DNA of 64,000 bases. Origin: Shewanella sediminis HAW-EB3. GTDB taxonomy: Bacteria; Pseudomonadota; Gammaproteobacteria; Enterobacterales; Shewanellaceae. Made by a program: the position numbers and the translations under genes. The notes beneath the pieces were generated by a model that was given only the letters and a program-made list of their open reading frames with translations, was not told where the DNA came from and made no database searches. Of the stretch, positions 56,174 to 64,000 are shown piece after piece (the stretch's first letter is position 1; every line of letters starts with the position of its first letter). The stretch lies in the NCBI RefSeq assembly GCF_000018025.1, contig NC_009831.1, positions 2,356,001 to 2,420,000 of the forward strand, written 5' to 3'.

Positions 56174-56473
56174 GTATCTGAAATTTAGTAGATAGAATTC
56201 AGACTCTCGACTATCTATGGTCTTCATGACGGCCTTGGTGACTTGAGTGCTTCCATGCACGTCGTTGTTCGTTGTGCCGCTAATGTAGGCAGACAATAAA
56301 GTATGATCATTTAGATAAACGATTGTCACTTTTATCGTTCAAAACGCAAACCGGTAGAGATATACTGACTCATTTCTGCCCTAAAGTTCGCTAGCCTTCG
56401 AATGAAGACTGATTACATTTTCTATTATATTACTGGTATTTAGTCGTGTGCTTGAAGGTCGTATCTTCATATC

Positions 56474-56827
56474 TATCTAACGCCTGCCCGGCGGGTGATG
56501 TGCAAATACTTCTGCGAAACGCCGCAAGCACAGTCCCTGTGGGCTCGACGATGGCATCCATGCCATCAACGTCCGCAGCCTCATCTGCACTGGGTTAATT
56601 TCTTTCTTCGATTGAGGTTCGATTGTTTTGGCTAAATTGGAAATGTCCAGATACGAGTTACAACAGAAAACTTTAAATCGAAGAAATATACACTCAGGTG
56701 CAAACGCGGCTGTGACCGTCCGTGACACGGAAGTCACGGCCGAAGCTATAGGGACCCTTTCCGTTAATAAAGAGGGTGCTGTGTCACAGAAGTGTTTGCA
56801 CTTAAAGCCCACGGCAGGTGATAGATA
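56474..56827. repeat. 354-bp inverted-repeat (MITE-like) element
   Basis: The ends are imperfect inverted repeats. The left begins TATCTAACGCCTGCC and the right, read on minus, TATCTATCACCTGCC; similarity continues inward with GTGCAAATACTTCTG versus GTGCAAACACTTCTG, about 40 bp in all. The interior has further hairpins (GATGGCATCCATGCCATC; GTGAC...GTCAC). No transposase is encoded; an open frame on minus is not convincing. It is probably a family of dispersed elements. Confidence 0.7.
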
Positions 56828-56986
56828 AATATGAAGCTATGGTACTTAGTACGTGGGCCAGTACCTATTTTAGCCCAATGAAGCAATCAAAAAAGATATT
56901 TGAAACTTGAGACCCGACAAGTAAACAAGTTTTTGTCCTTCGACAATTAATGCTCCCGGCATTGATACACTTCATTCATGGAGGTT

Positions 56987-57000
56987 ATACCAATTGGTAT
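56987..57000. repeat. ATACCAATTGGTAT perfect palindrome
   Basis: A 14-bp perfect palindrome just beyond the xapA stop codon, related to motifs at the ends of slt and the Aer-like receptor gene. Confidence 0.7.
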
Positions 57001-57005
57001 TAGCC

Positions 57006-57830
57006 TCAAAAATGATTTGCCATAAATGCCTTGATTAGGTTGATAAAGTCATCCTGTGCTAACTTCGCACACTTGAGTGTTTGTTCATGAGACAGGGCGA
57101 CATCTCCTAAGCCCTCGGCCATATTAGTAATAGCACAGATAGCCAGCACGGGAAGGTTACAGTGGGCTGCAGATATGACCTCAGGTACCACAGACATTCC
57201 GACCACGTCTCCGCCTATGATCTGCATCATGCGTATTTCGGCAGGGGTTTCGAAATTCGGACCACTGTAGGAGACAAATACCCCTTCATTGGCATGAATA
57301 TTCTCTTTTTTGGCCACCTCCAATGCTTCCATGCGTAAGGATTTATCATAAGCATTCGCTAAACTGAAAAAACGTGGGCCATAGGTGTCATCATTACGAC
57401 CAGTCATGGGGGTTCCTGGCATGGTATTGATGTGGTCATTGAAAATGACGAGGGAGCCGACGTCGATACTCTCGGGGCGTAAAGACCCGGCGGCATTAGT
57501 AACGATTAGCAGTTCGCAACCTAAACGTTTAAAAGTTCGCACCGGATTTGTCATGACTTTCATGCTTTGATGTTCGTAGTAATGGCCGCGGCCTTTCATG
57601 CAAACAACGTCGATACCATTCATTCTCCCCAAGACTAACTCGCCGGAGTGACCTTCGACAGTGCTGATAGGGAAGCCATCAAGCTCTTCATAGGCGATGC
57701 AGACTCTCTCTTCCAGTTCGTCCGCAAGGATCCCCAGGCCGGAGCCTAAGATGAATGCAGCTTTAGGTCTGAAATTTGGTTTAAGGGCTGAAATGGTGGC
57801 TAGTGCATTGTCTACAGGATCTGTCTTCAT
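57006..57830 (-). CDS. xapA: Purine nucleoside phosphorylase, XapA-like
   Basis: 274-aa trimeric-type purine nucleoside phosphorylase that splits (deoxy)nucleosides with phosphate; XapA also accepts xanthosine. Visible family blocks are FILGSGLGILADELEE, GHSGELVLGRMNG, VTNAAGSLRPESIDVGSLV, FVSYSGPNFETPAEIRMM, GMSVVPEVISA and CAITNMAEGL. The closest remembered relative is E. coli XapA (277 aa). It is divergent from a XapR-like regulator gene, which supports the name. Substrate range cannot be read from sequence alone. Confidence 0.92.
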   Translation of the reverse strand: MKTDPVDNALATISALKPNFRPKAAFILGSGLGILADELEERVCIAYEELDGFPISTVEGHSGELVLGRMNGIDVVCMKGRGHYYEHQSMKVMTNPVRTFKRLGCELLIVTNAAGSLRPESIDVGSLVIFNDHINTMPGTPMTGRNDDTYGPRFFSLANAYDKSLRMEALEVAKKENIHANEGVFVSYSGPNFETPAEIRMMQIIGGDVVGMSVVPEVISAAHCNLPVLAICAITNMAEGLGDVALSHEQTLKCAKLAQDDFINLIKAFMANHF

Positions 57831-57920
57831 GGTCTCTTCCTTTCCGAATAATTATCTTAGGTTTAATTTACCCCAAGCTTTATTCTCAATTAATCACTAA
57901 ATTCCACCCTATTATCCTGA

Positions 57921-57945
57921 TTAGGCGTACAATCTAGGCGTCTAA
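57921..57945. promoter_or_regulatory. Candidate XapR operator
   Basis: TTAGGCG (57921-57927) and CGTCTAA (57939-57945) form an inverted repeat with one mismatch and an 11-bp spacer. It is in the divergent promoter region, 18 bp before xapR and about 90 bp before xapA, the usual place for a LysR-type site. Confidence 0.45.
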
Positions 57946-57962
57946 ACGCAGGGAACCGGATA

Positions 57963-58892
57963 ATGGATATTAATGAAAATGTACTAAATGGGCGTATAAC
58001 ATTGAAAATGCTTCGTTACTTTTATGCTGTGTCTCAATGTATGCATTTTGGACAAGCCGCAGAACAGCTTAATATCTCAAAATCGCCCTTGAGTGCTCAA
58101 ATAAAAGAGCTGGAGTCTGTGCTGGATGTGATCTTGTTTGAGCGTACGACCCGCCATGTTCAGCTCACTGAAGTTGGTCTGTTATTGCAGCAGGAGTGTG
58201 CACTACTGTTTGAACTGTTTCGTGACTCGATCAATAAGGTGACTCAGGCTGGCCGGGAGCTGGATAACACGATCAACATAGGGTTAATGAGCTCGATATT
58301 TTGGGCCGGTTTCGGGGCAGCCCTGAGAGAGTTCAAAAAGAGTTACCCGGAATATACCTTTAATTTTATTGAGTTGGCGCCACAGAAGCAGAAACAAGCG
58401 TTAATCGAGCATCGTATCGATATCGGCTTGGCTCGATTTGCTGATACACAAAATATTCACCCACTCAGTGCAAAACTTTTATACGCAGAACCCATGTGTG
58501 TATTGGTGTCCGATGAGCACCCATTGAAAAGGAAACAAAGTCTCAGTTTGGATGAGCTTATTAATGAAGAGTTTGTCTTTATTGACCGTACAAACTCTGC
58601 ATCCACCGATATGATTATTGAGGTACTTTTAGAGTCTGGCTTTTACCCTAAGGTGACTCAGGAGGTCATTGAACCGACGACGTTAATGGCGGTTGTGGCA
58701 ACGAGCACTATGGTGTCGATTGTTCCTCAAAGTTACCGTCAACATCAATGGCAAAATGTGTGTTTTATTCCGTTAAAAGAGACCATTTCAGCGGATATTT
58801 ATGCGATTTATCACAGCGGGTCCGCAAGAGAGTCCGTCAATGCATTTTTAACCGCGATACCTGGTTTACTCAGTCAACAAAATATCAGCTAG
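57963..58892 (+). CDS. xapR: LysR-family regulator, XapR-like
   Basis: 309 aa. The N-terminal DNA-binding part (LKMLRYFYAVSQCMHFGQAA, EQLNISKSPLSAQIKELESV) closely resembles E. coli XapR, which activates xapA/xapB in response to xanthosine. The effector domain shows PTTLMAVVATSTMVSIVPQS near the C-terminus. It is divergent from the phosphorylase gene. A xapB-like transporter is not in the window. The regulated target is inferred from position. Confidence 0.85.
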   Translation: MDINENVLNGRITLKMLRYFYAVSQCMHFGQAAEQLNISKSPLSAQIKELESVLDVILFERTTRHVQLTEVGLLLQQECALLFELFRDSINKVTQAGRELDNTINIGLMSSIFWAGFGAALREFKKSYPEYTFNFIELAPQKQKQALIEHRIDIGLARFADTQNIHPLSAKLLYAEPMCVLVSDEHPLKRKQSLSLDELINEEFVFIDRTNSASTDMIIEVLLESGFYPKVTQEVIEPTTLMAVVATSTMVSIVPQSYRQHQWQNVCFIPLKETISADIYAIYHSGSARESVNAFLTAIPGLLSQQNIS

Positions 58893-58906
58893 TGAATACC
58901 AATAAG

Positions 58907-58949
58907 TCCCCCTCGAATGCTCAGGATTTAATCCGGTGAACGAGGGGGA
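58907..58949. terminator. GC-rich hairpin between convergent genes
   Basis: TCCCCCTCG (58907-58915) pairs with CGAGGGGGA (58941-58949) with a 25-base loop, between xapR and the convergent peptidase gene. No clear T-run follows; termination is probable but not certain. Confidence 0.5.
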
Positions 58950-58973
58950 ATAGCGGTGTTTTATGAGATGAAA

Positions 58974-60587
58974 TTACATCTTGCTCATGTCTTCGGCTCT
59001 GCGCTTCTTAAAGTCAGAATCGGCTTTCCACTTAGGCCAATCATCGTTGGTCGCCAGCTCACTGGCGATATCGACAATCAAGGCGATCTCCTGTTGCATG
59101 CCACCTAATGACCAGGAAACTGAATAGTCGTCGGCCTCTTTATGGTATCTGTGACTGATATAGTCAGGATCGGTATCCCCCAGACTCATAAACAGTAAAC
59201 CTGGAACTCCTTGTTTAGCTAATGAGAAGTGGTCGGAACGAAAGAAGAGGCCGTTTTGCGGTCTTGGATCGAGCTTAACGTGTCGTTGCTGTTTACTGGC
59301 CGCCTTTTGCAGATACCCCTCAAGTTCTGACATGTTTTTGCCATATTGTAATACATAGTCGACTCCGTCTAAGGCGTTCATACCATCGATATTCAGTAAG
59401 CCTACGATGTTTTTAGTGGGTAAAACGGTGCCACGAGCAAAGAGTTCGGACCCAATCATGCCCGTTTCCTCTGCGGTAAAATTGGCAAAGAGAATTGAAC
59501 GCTCAAACGGCTTAATTTTGTGGCGCTCCATCAGTATGCGTGCAATTTCCAGTGTGCCCGCCACACCGGTGGCATTATCGATGGCGCCATTATAAATTTT
59601 GGGACCCTCAGGTGTTTGTTGTGTACCAAAATGATCCCAATGGGCACTGACGATAATGGTTTCATCGGGCCTTTTGCTGCCTTTAATTAACGCAAGAACA
59701 TTGTTTGACTCTGCATGTTCAATGGCCGTTGTCAGGTTTAACCTGGCAGTTTGCTTAAAAGGAATAGGCTTAAAGTTACGGCTGATAGCCTGGTGTTTTA
59801 ATGTGTCAAAATCCAGACCCGCTTGAGCAAAAACCTGTTTCGTGGCTTCATGCTGTAACCAGCCCATGATTGGCAGCTTACTCTTGTTATTCTCATCGTC
59901 TACTAAGGTGTATTTGCTGCCAGTGTTTGAGCTCTCTACAACACTCCATGGATAGGCGGCAGGGGCTGTTTCATGGACTATCAATACCGCTTTTGCCCCT
60001 TGTCTGGCCGCTTCCTCATACTTATAGGTCCAACGTCCATAATAGGTCATGGCGTTGCCGGTAAATAGATTATCGTCTTGTGTCGCGAAGCCTGGATCAT
60101 TGACTAAAACAATGACCGTTTTATCTGTTACGTCAATGTCACGATAATCATTCCACTGATATTCAGGGGCATTGATGCCGTACCCAACAAATACCACCTG
60201 CGAATCATTGAGTTTGATATCTGTATTCATCTGCTGAGTACGGGCGGTGAAATCTTTTCCCGCCTGAAACTCAAGATCACCAATGGTTAAAAGCATGGAC
60301 TGATCTGAGGTGAGCTTGGCCATGGGGACGGTTTGGAAGAAACTTCCTTTATTGCCCCCGGTTAATCCTATTTCGCGATATTGTTTCGCCAAATAATCAA
60401 TGGTGACTCTTTCCCCTTCAGTCAGTGGTCCTCGACCCGCAAATTCATCGGAAGCCAGTATTTTTATATGGCGATGAGCATTATCTAGGTTCACTTCTGT
60501 GGCTGGCACTTTTGATACTTGTTGCCCGCATGCCGTTAAAAATAACGTTGAAAAGAACGTCATTAACAAGATATTTCTACTATTCAT
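58974..60587 (-). CDS. M28-family metallopeptidase lipoprotein
   Basis: 537 aa, lipobox LFLTAC (Cys20). A PA-type insert occupies about residues 140-260, and the M28 aminopeptidase core shows all five zinc ligands: His in VSAHWDHFG, Asp in GAIDNATGVAG, Glu pair in FTAEETGMIG, Asp in LLNIDGMNA and His in SHRYHKEADD. It likely trims peptides in the periplasm or at the cell surface. It is monocistronic with the hairpin at 58907 downstream. Confidence 0.93.
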   Translation of the reverse strand: MNSRNILLMTFFSTLFLTACGQQVSKVPATEVNLDNAHRHIKILASDEFAGRGPLTEGERVTIDYLAKQYREIGLTGGNKGSFFQTVPMAKLTSDQSMLLTIGDLEFQAGKDFTARTQQMNTDIKLNDSQVVFVGYGINAPEYQWNDYRDIDVTDKTVIVLVNDPGFATQDDNLFTGNAMTYYGRWTYKYEEAARQGAKAVLIVHETAPAAYPWSVVESSNTGSKYTLVDDENNKSKLPIMGWLQHEATKQVFAQAGLDFDTLKHQAISRNFKPIPFKQTARLNLTTAIEHAESNNVLALIKGSKRPDETIIVSAHWDHFGTQQTPEGPKIYNGAIDNATGVAGTLEIARILMERHKIKPFERSILFANFTAEETGMIGSELFARGTVLPTKNIVGLLNIDGMNALDGVDYVLQYGKNMSELEGYLQKAASKQQRHVKLDPRPQNGLFFRSDHFSLAKQGVPGLLFMSLGDTDPDYISHRYHKEADDYSVSWSLGGMQQEIALIVDIASELATNDDWPKWKADSDFKKRRAEDMSKM

Positions 60588-60855
60588 GTTGTTGTTCGTA
60601 TAGTGAATAAGGATTAAACACTATAAATCATTTTATTATCACGCGCATAGGCTGTTTCTTCTATCCATAGCTCAAATTTGAGCCATACTCATGTCATTCA
60701 TCAAAACTAATCTGTTATTTACAGCTTTTAAGTCAATAGGCCTGCTAAGTAGAGCATTCTCGGTTGAGTTTTCAGATGCTTGTGGTGCGGTTGTTCGACA
60801 GATGAGGTTGCGTTTGTAACAGTGAAACTGATGGCACCTCTTGAGGAAGAATTAT

Positions 60856-62706
60856 ATGGTCGAACAGATCACAGCCATGCTGGGACTGGTAGGTGTGTTA
60901 TCTCTTGTTTGCCAGTGGGTAGGCTGGAAAATGCGATTACCTGCGATTTTGCCTCTCCTGTTATGTGGTTTAATCATGGGGCCTGTGCTCGGTGTACTGG
61001 ATCCCGATGAGCTTTTCGGTGAACTGCTTTTCCCGATTATCTCTTTAGGTGTTGCCGTCATTCTCTTCGAAGGCGCATTAACGCTGAACTTTAAAGAGAT
61101 AAAAGACCATGGCCGTATGGTCACCCACCTGGTATCGATAGGTGCGCTGATCACCTGGCTCTGTATTGGAGGCGCAACTCACCTGCTTTTAGGCTTTAGT
61201 TGGACGATGGCCATGTTATTTGGTGCCCTGGTGGTTGTTACCGGTCCGACGGTTATCGTGCCTATGCTTCGAAGTGTTAAGCCAAAGTCACAACTGGCAA
61301 GCATTTTACGCTGGGAGGGGATCATTATCGATCCCATAGGTGCACTCCTTGCCGTATTGGTTTTTGAATATATCGCCGTGGCCGCCGATCCGACTACACA
61401 TATGATCTATGCACTCGGCTATATGCTTGGGGTCGGCTTAGGTTTAGGCGCATTGGCCGGGTACTTTGTCGGACAGATCTTAAGGCAAAACCTTCTGCCT
61501 CACTATCTGAAGAATACCGCGGTATTGACCATTATGTTGGGCGTGTTCGTCGGCTCTAATTTGTTGCAGGAGGAGTCCGGGTTACTGAGTGTCACCGTTA
61601 TGGGCATCTTCTTAGCCAATATGAGAGGAGTCGATATTGCCGATATCATCGAGTTTAAAGAGACGCTAACGGTTCTGCTTATCTCCGCGTTATTTATTTT
61701 GCTGGCTGCTCGCCTGGACTCTCATGCCCTGTTAAGTCTGGGATGGGAGGGAGTAGGGGTATTGGCGATTGTAATGTTTATTGCTCGCCCCCTGAGTGTC
61801 TGGTGCTGCGGAATAGGCACGTCTTTAAGTCGAGCTGATAAGTGGTTTTTAAGTTGGATGGCACCCCGGGGCATCGTCGCGGCGGCCGTTTCTTCGCTCT
61901 TCGCCATTAAGCTCGAAGGGTTAGGGGTCGAAGGAGCGGGGTTAATTGTGCCTTTGGTATTTTTAATTATCATAGGAACTGTGGTCATTCAAAGTTTAAC
62001 TGCGGGGATCTGGGCCAGATATCTGGGAGTCAATGCCGGCTCTTCCGAAGGTTTATTGATTTTTGGTGCTGCGCAGTTCTCAAGGGAGCTGGCAAAAGTT
62101 CTAAAATCTAAACAGGTTAGCGTTATCCTGGCGGATAATAACTGGAACAACATCAGATTGGCTCGTATGGACAACATTCCCGTCTATTTCGGAAACCCCG
62201 CATCGGAGCATGCGACGAATTTTCTCGATATGACAGGAATAGGGCGCCTGTTGGTTATCTCTCCCTATCGGCAGCTCAATCCTCTGGTGAGTTTTCATTA
62301 TCAAGATCTGCTTGGTAGTGAAAAAGTATACGGATTGAGTAACGCTGAAGAGACAAGCGCGAGGCACCAACTATCCGAAAGCTATATGAAAAGGCTTTGT
62401 TTATTTGGTGAGTCCGTTTCTTACGCTAAATTGGCGAGTCTAATGTCCAAAGGGGCAGTGATTAAGAGTACCAATATTACCGATAACTTCAGCTTTAATG
62501 ATTTTTGCACCCGCTATGGAGACAGTGCCATGCCGCTTATCTATCTGGAGGGGACGAAAGTGCATATATTTACCGCTTCGGATACCCGGCTATCAAGCGG
62601 AATCGAGTTGATCAGTCTCTTACCAGTCGAGGCACAGGCGTTGGCTAGGGAGCAGGATAAGTTATCGGAGAGTCTGGATGAAGCTGAGAGCGATTCAAAG
62701 GATTAG
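60856..62706 (+). CDS. CPA1-family Na+/H+ antiporter with TrkA-N-like domain
   Basis: About 616 aa. Twelve or so membrane helices (residues 1-390) include the ion-binding region GIIIDPIGALLAVLVFEY and MAPRGIVAAAVSSLFAI. A C-terminal cytoplasmic part (LLIFGAAQFSRELAKVLKSK, VSVILADNNWNNIRLARMDN) resembles a Rossmann-like TrkA-N regulatory domain and may bind a nucleotide. It exchanges Na+ or K+ for H+ at the inner membrane. The ATG at 60856 (AGGA eight bases upstream) is preferred to the TTG at 60841. It stands alone. Confidence 0.9.
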   Translation: MVEQITAMLGLVGVLSLVCQWVGWKMRLPAILPLLLCGLIMGPVLGVLDPDELFGELLFPIISLGVAVILFEGALTLNFKEIKDHGRMVTHLVSIGALITWLCIGGATHLLLGFSWTMAMLFGALVVVTGPTVIVPMLRSVKPKSQLASILRWEGIIIDPIGALLAVLVFEYIAVAADPTTHMIYALGYMLGVGLGLGALAGYFVGQILRQNLLPHYLKNTAVLTIMLGVFVGSNLLQEESGLLSVTVMGIFLANMRGVDIADIIEFKETLTVLLISALFILLAARLDSHALLSLGWEGVGVLAIVMFIARPLSVWCCGIGTSLSRADKWFLSWMAPRGIVAAAVSSLFAIKLEGLGVEGAGLIVPLVFLIIIGTVVIQSLTAGIWARYLGVNAGSSEGLLIFGAAQFSRELAKVLKSKQVSVILADNNWNNIRLARMDNIPVYFGNPASEHATNFLDMTGIGRLLVISPYRQLNPLVSFHYQDLLGSEKVYGLSNAEETSARHQLSESYMKRLCLFGESVSYAKLASLMSKGAVIKSTNITDNFSFNDFCTRYGDSAMPLIYLEGTKVHIFTASDTRLSSGIELISLLPVEAQALAREQDKLSESLDEAESDSKD

Positions 62707-62778
62707 CGTTTAGTGTGACGTCGAGAGGTTGCCGTGAACTCAGTATAAAACCTTATGGGCTTTATTCGAAAGTAAAAA

Positions 62779-62798
62779 AAGGAGGCTTTCGCCTCCTT
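62779..62798 (-). terminator. Terminator of fadE (minus strand)
   Basis: GGAGGC-TTTC-GCCTCC with an A7 run on the plus side, i.e. T7 after the stem on the minus strand; it lies 43 bp beyond the fadE stop. Confidence 0.85.
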
Positions 62799-62840
62799 CA
62801 ATTCATTTACTTATCACATCTTATTGCATGCCATTAACGG

Positions 62841-64000
62841 TTAAGCTGCTTGCTCATGGCTTGGGCTGGTGATAGTGAATGCTCGTAACTCGTCGGGGTC
62901 GAAGTCATCGACGTTAATCGATTTCATTCGTCCAATCTCTGCACGCTCAAGCAAGGCCACATCATCTTCGCTCAAGACACCAAGTGCTTTACCTTCGGCT
63001 GCTAACTTGTCCAGCCACATGAATGGAAGACGTTTACCGGCTGCTTTACACACTTTGTCATACAGAGGCTCACAAGCGAGAATGTCTTTAAATGTCTGCT
63101 CCTGAATACCAACGGCATTATTTTCACATGCGGTCCAGAATTGACCTTTACCCAGACGGTCTCGACTCGCACAAGGTGTTTGCATAATCTTAGCGACTTT
63201 ATGATCTAACACGTCACTCGGGCGTTTCAGCGGGCGACCAAATGGGAAGATAATCAGGCGTAAAACATGACCCAGACCCATAGGGAAGTTATCTAAAAGG
63301 TCATCGAGAGAATCTTGAAGCTTATACAGACAATCCTCTACGGCCCATTGTACAAGCGCCAAGTCTTCTGTTTGACGTCCTTCATCTTGATAACGCTTAA
63401 GGGTAGCCGATGCCAGATATAACTGGCTCAATAGATCGCCGAGTCGTGCCGAGATCCGCTCCTTACGCTTCAATCCACCCCCCAGTGTTGCCATGGCTAA
63501 GTCAGAGAGCAGAGCCAGATTTGCACTGAAACGATTCATATGTTGATAGTAACGTTTTGTCTTATCAGAATACGGTGAATTTGAGAAACGGCTGGAGGTC
63601 AGACCCAGCCAGAAACTGCGAACCAGATTACTGATTGTGAATCCGATATGCCCGAACAGAGCCGAATCAAAGTCGGTCAGACCTCTATTGCTATCAGAAT
63701 CAAATGCCGACTCCATCTCTGCCAATACATAAGGGTGACAACGAATCGCCCCTTGGCCATAGATGATCAGTGAGCGGGTCAAGATGTTCGCGCCCTCAAC
63801 TGTGATTGCAATTGGTGCAGCCTGGTAGCCACGGCCCAGATAGTTATTCGGGCCTAAACATACGCCTTTACCACCATGGATATCCATCGCATCGATGACA
63901 CACTTCTGCATTCTATCAGTTAGGTGGAACTTAACGATGGCTGATATCACCGAAGGCTTTTCGCCTAAATCGATACCCGTAGTGGTTAAGGTTGTTACCG
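62841..64000 (-). CDS. fadE: Acyl-CoA dehydrogenase FadE (5' part beyond window)
   Basis: The minus-strand frame is open from the window edge to the stop at 62841, giving about 386 residues of the C-terminal half. It reads TTLTTTGIDLGEKPSVISAI, then KFHLTDRMQKCVIDAMDIHG, and AITVEGANILTRSLIIYGQG, as in E. coli FadE (814 aa), the first enzyme of fatty-acid beta-oxidation. The C-terminal DUF1974-like half, typical of FadE, is complete. There is no start codon in the window; a GTG at 63950 is internal. Confidence 0.95.
   Translation of the reverse strand, partial: VTTLTTTGIDLGEKPSVISAIVKFHLTDRMQKCVIDAMDIHGGKGVCLGPNNYLGRGYQAAPIAITVEGANILTRSLIIYGQGAIRCHPYVLAEMESAFDSDSNRGLTDFDSALFGHIGFTISNLVRSFWLGLTSSRFSNSPYSDKTKRYYQHMNRFSANLALLSDLAMATLGGGLKRKERISARLGDLLSQLYLASATLKRYQDEGRQTEDLALVQWAVEDCLYKLQDSLDDLLDNFPMGLGHVLRLIIFPFGRPLKRPSDVLDHKVAKIMQTPCASRDRLGKGQFWTACENNAVGIQEQTFKDILACEPLYDKVCKAAGKRLPFMWLDKLAAEGKALGVLSEDDVALLERAEIGRMKSINVDDFDPDELRAFTITSPSHEQAA

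Larger units (their letters stand above)
56174..57005. other. Gene-free stretch with a MITE-like element
   Basis: No credible gene. The middle holds a 354-bp inverted-repeat element (56474-56827) and the right end a perfect palindrome (56987). An open frame antisense to the second tRNA gene is a tRNA shadow. Confidence 0.7.

Noticed and set aside
56057..56329. Open frame antisense to the second tRNA-Asp, ending in a peptide like AERTGLEPATPGVTGRYSNQ
   Set aside because: This is the well-known spurious translation of a tRNA antisense strand, not a gene.
56477..56812. 111-codon open frame on minus inside the inverted-repeat element
   Set aside because: It coincides almost exactly with the repeat element and has no ribosome site or recognisable domain; it is more likely a by-product of the element.
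1..64000. CRISPR array
   Set aside because: No regularly spaced direct repeats and no cas genes were seen in the window.

Overview
The window looks like chromosome of a marine gammaproteobacterium, most probably Shewanella. The evidence is the gene content and order: narXK/narGHJI with a linked parvulin, msrPQ, the mltD-gloB-yafS-rnhA-dnaQ block followed by a TIGR03503 protein, tandem tRNA-Asp genes, FadE, and multihaem c-type cytochromes. No database search was possible, so the genus is inferred.

Layout. (1) 1-17.6 kb is a nitrate/nitrite region: the 3' part of a NarX/NarQ sensor (minus), then narK, narGHJI and a PpiC-type isomerase on plus; then small genes, an HPP-family membrane protein (nitrite-transport family), and on minus a NasA/NarK2-type transporter followed by a fused PP2C phosphatase/Ser-Thr kinase. 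FNR(EtrA)-type boxes lie upstream of narK and of the second transporter. (2) 17.6-22.4 kb, minus: MoxR ATPase, DUF58 protein and TgpA-like transglutaminase in one operon, then a stand-alone EAL protein. (3) 22.4-36.3 kb is an accessory segment: a LuxR solo, a lipoprotein with four C-terminal haem motifs, an IS3-family element abutting a decayed IS5-type transposase, and a five-gene operon for an OMF-MFP-RND efflux pump with its own response regulator and histidine kinase. It is bracketed by direct duplications of the 3' end of slt plus a 59-bp downstream element, the strongest structural signal in the window. (4) 36.3-46.8 kb: slt, rmuC, msrPQ, a Cache-type chemoreceptor, RraA-like protein, AsmA protein and a BsuPI-domain lipoprotein. 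(5) 46.9-55.8 kb: Aer-like receptor, mltD, gloB, yafS, LysR regulator, rnhA, dnaQ and a TIGR03503 protein. (6) 55.9-64 kb: two identical tRNA-Asp genes, a 354-bp inverted-repeat (MITE-like) element, divergent xapA/xapR, an M28 peptidase lipoprotein, a CPA1 antiporter and the 3' part of fadE.

How it works together. Region 1 encodes nitrate sensing, nitrate/nitrite exchange, the membrane-bound quinol-nitrate reductase and its maturation factors. The second transporter with its kinase/phosphatase resembles a module that in Pseudomonas accompanies nitrate assimilation, but no nirBD or nasC is visible here. Regions 4-6 are mostly housekeeping: murein turnover, DNA maintenance, periplasmic methionine-sulfoxide repair, purine salvage, ion homeostasis and fatty-acid oxidation. 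Region 3 is the likeliest place for undescribed biology: an unusual tetrahaem surface lipoprotein with a C9 homopolymer early in its reading frame, next to an orphan LuxR regulator.
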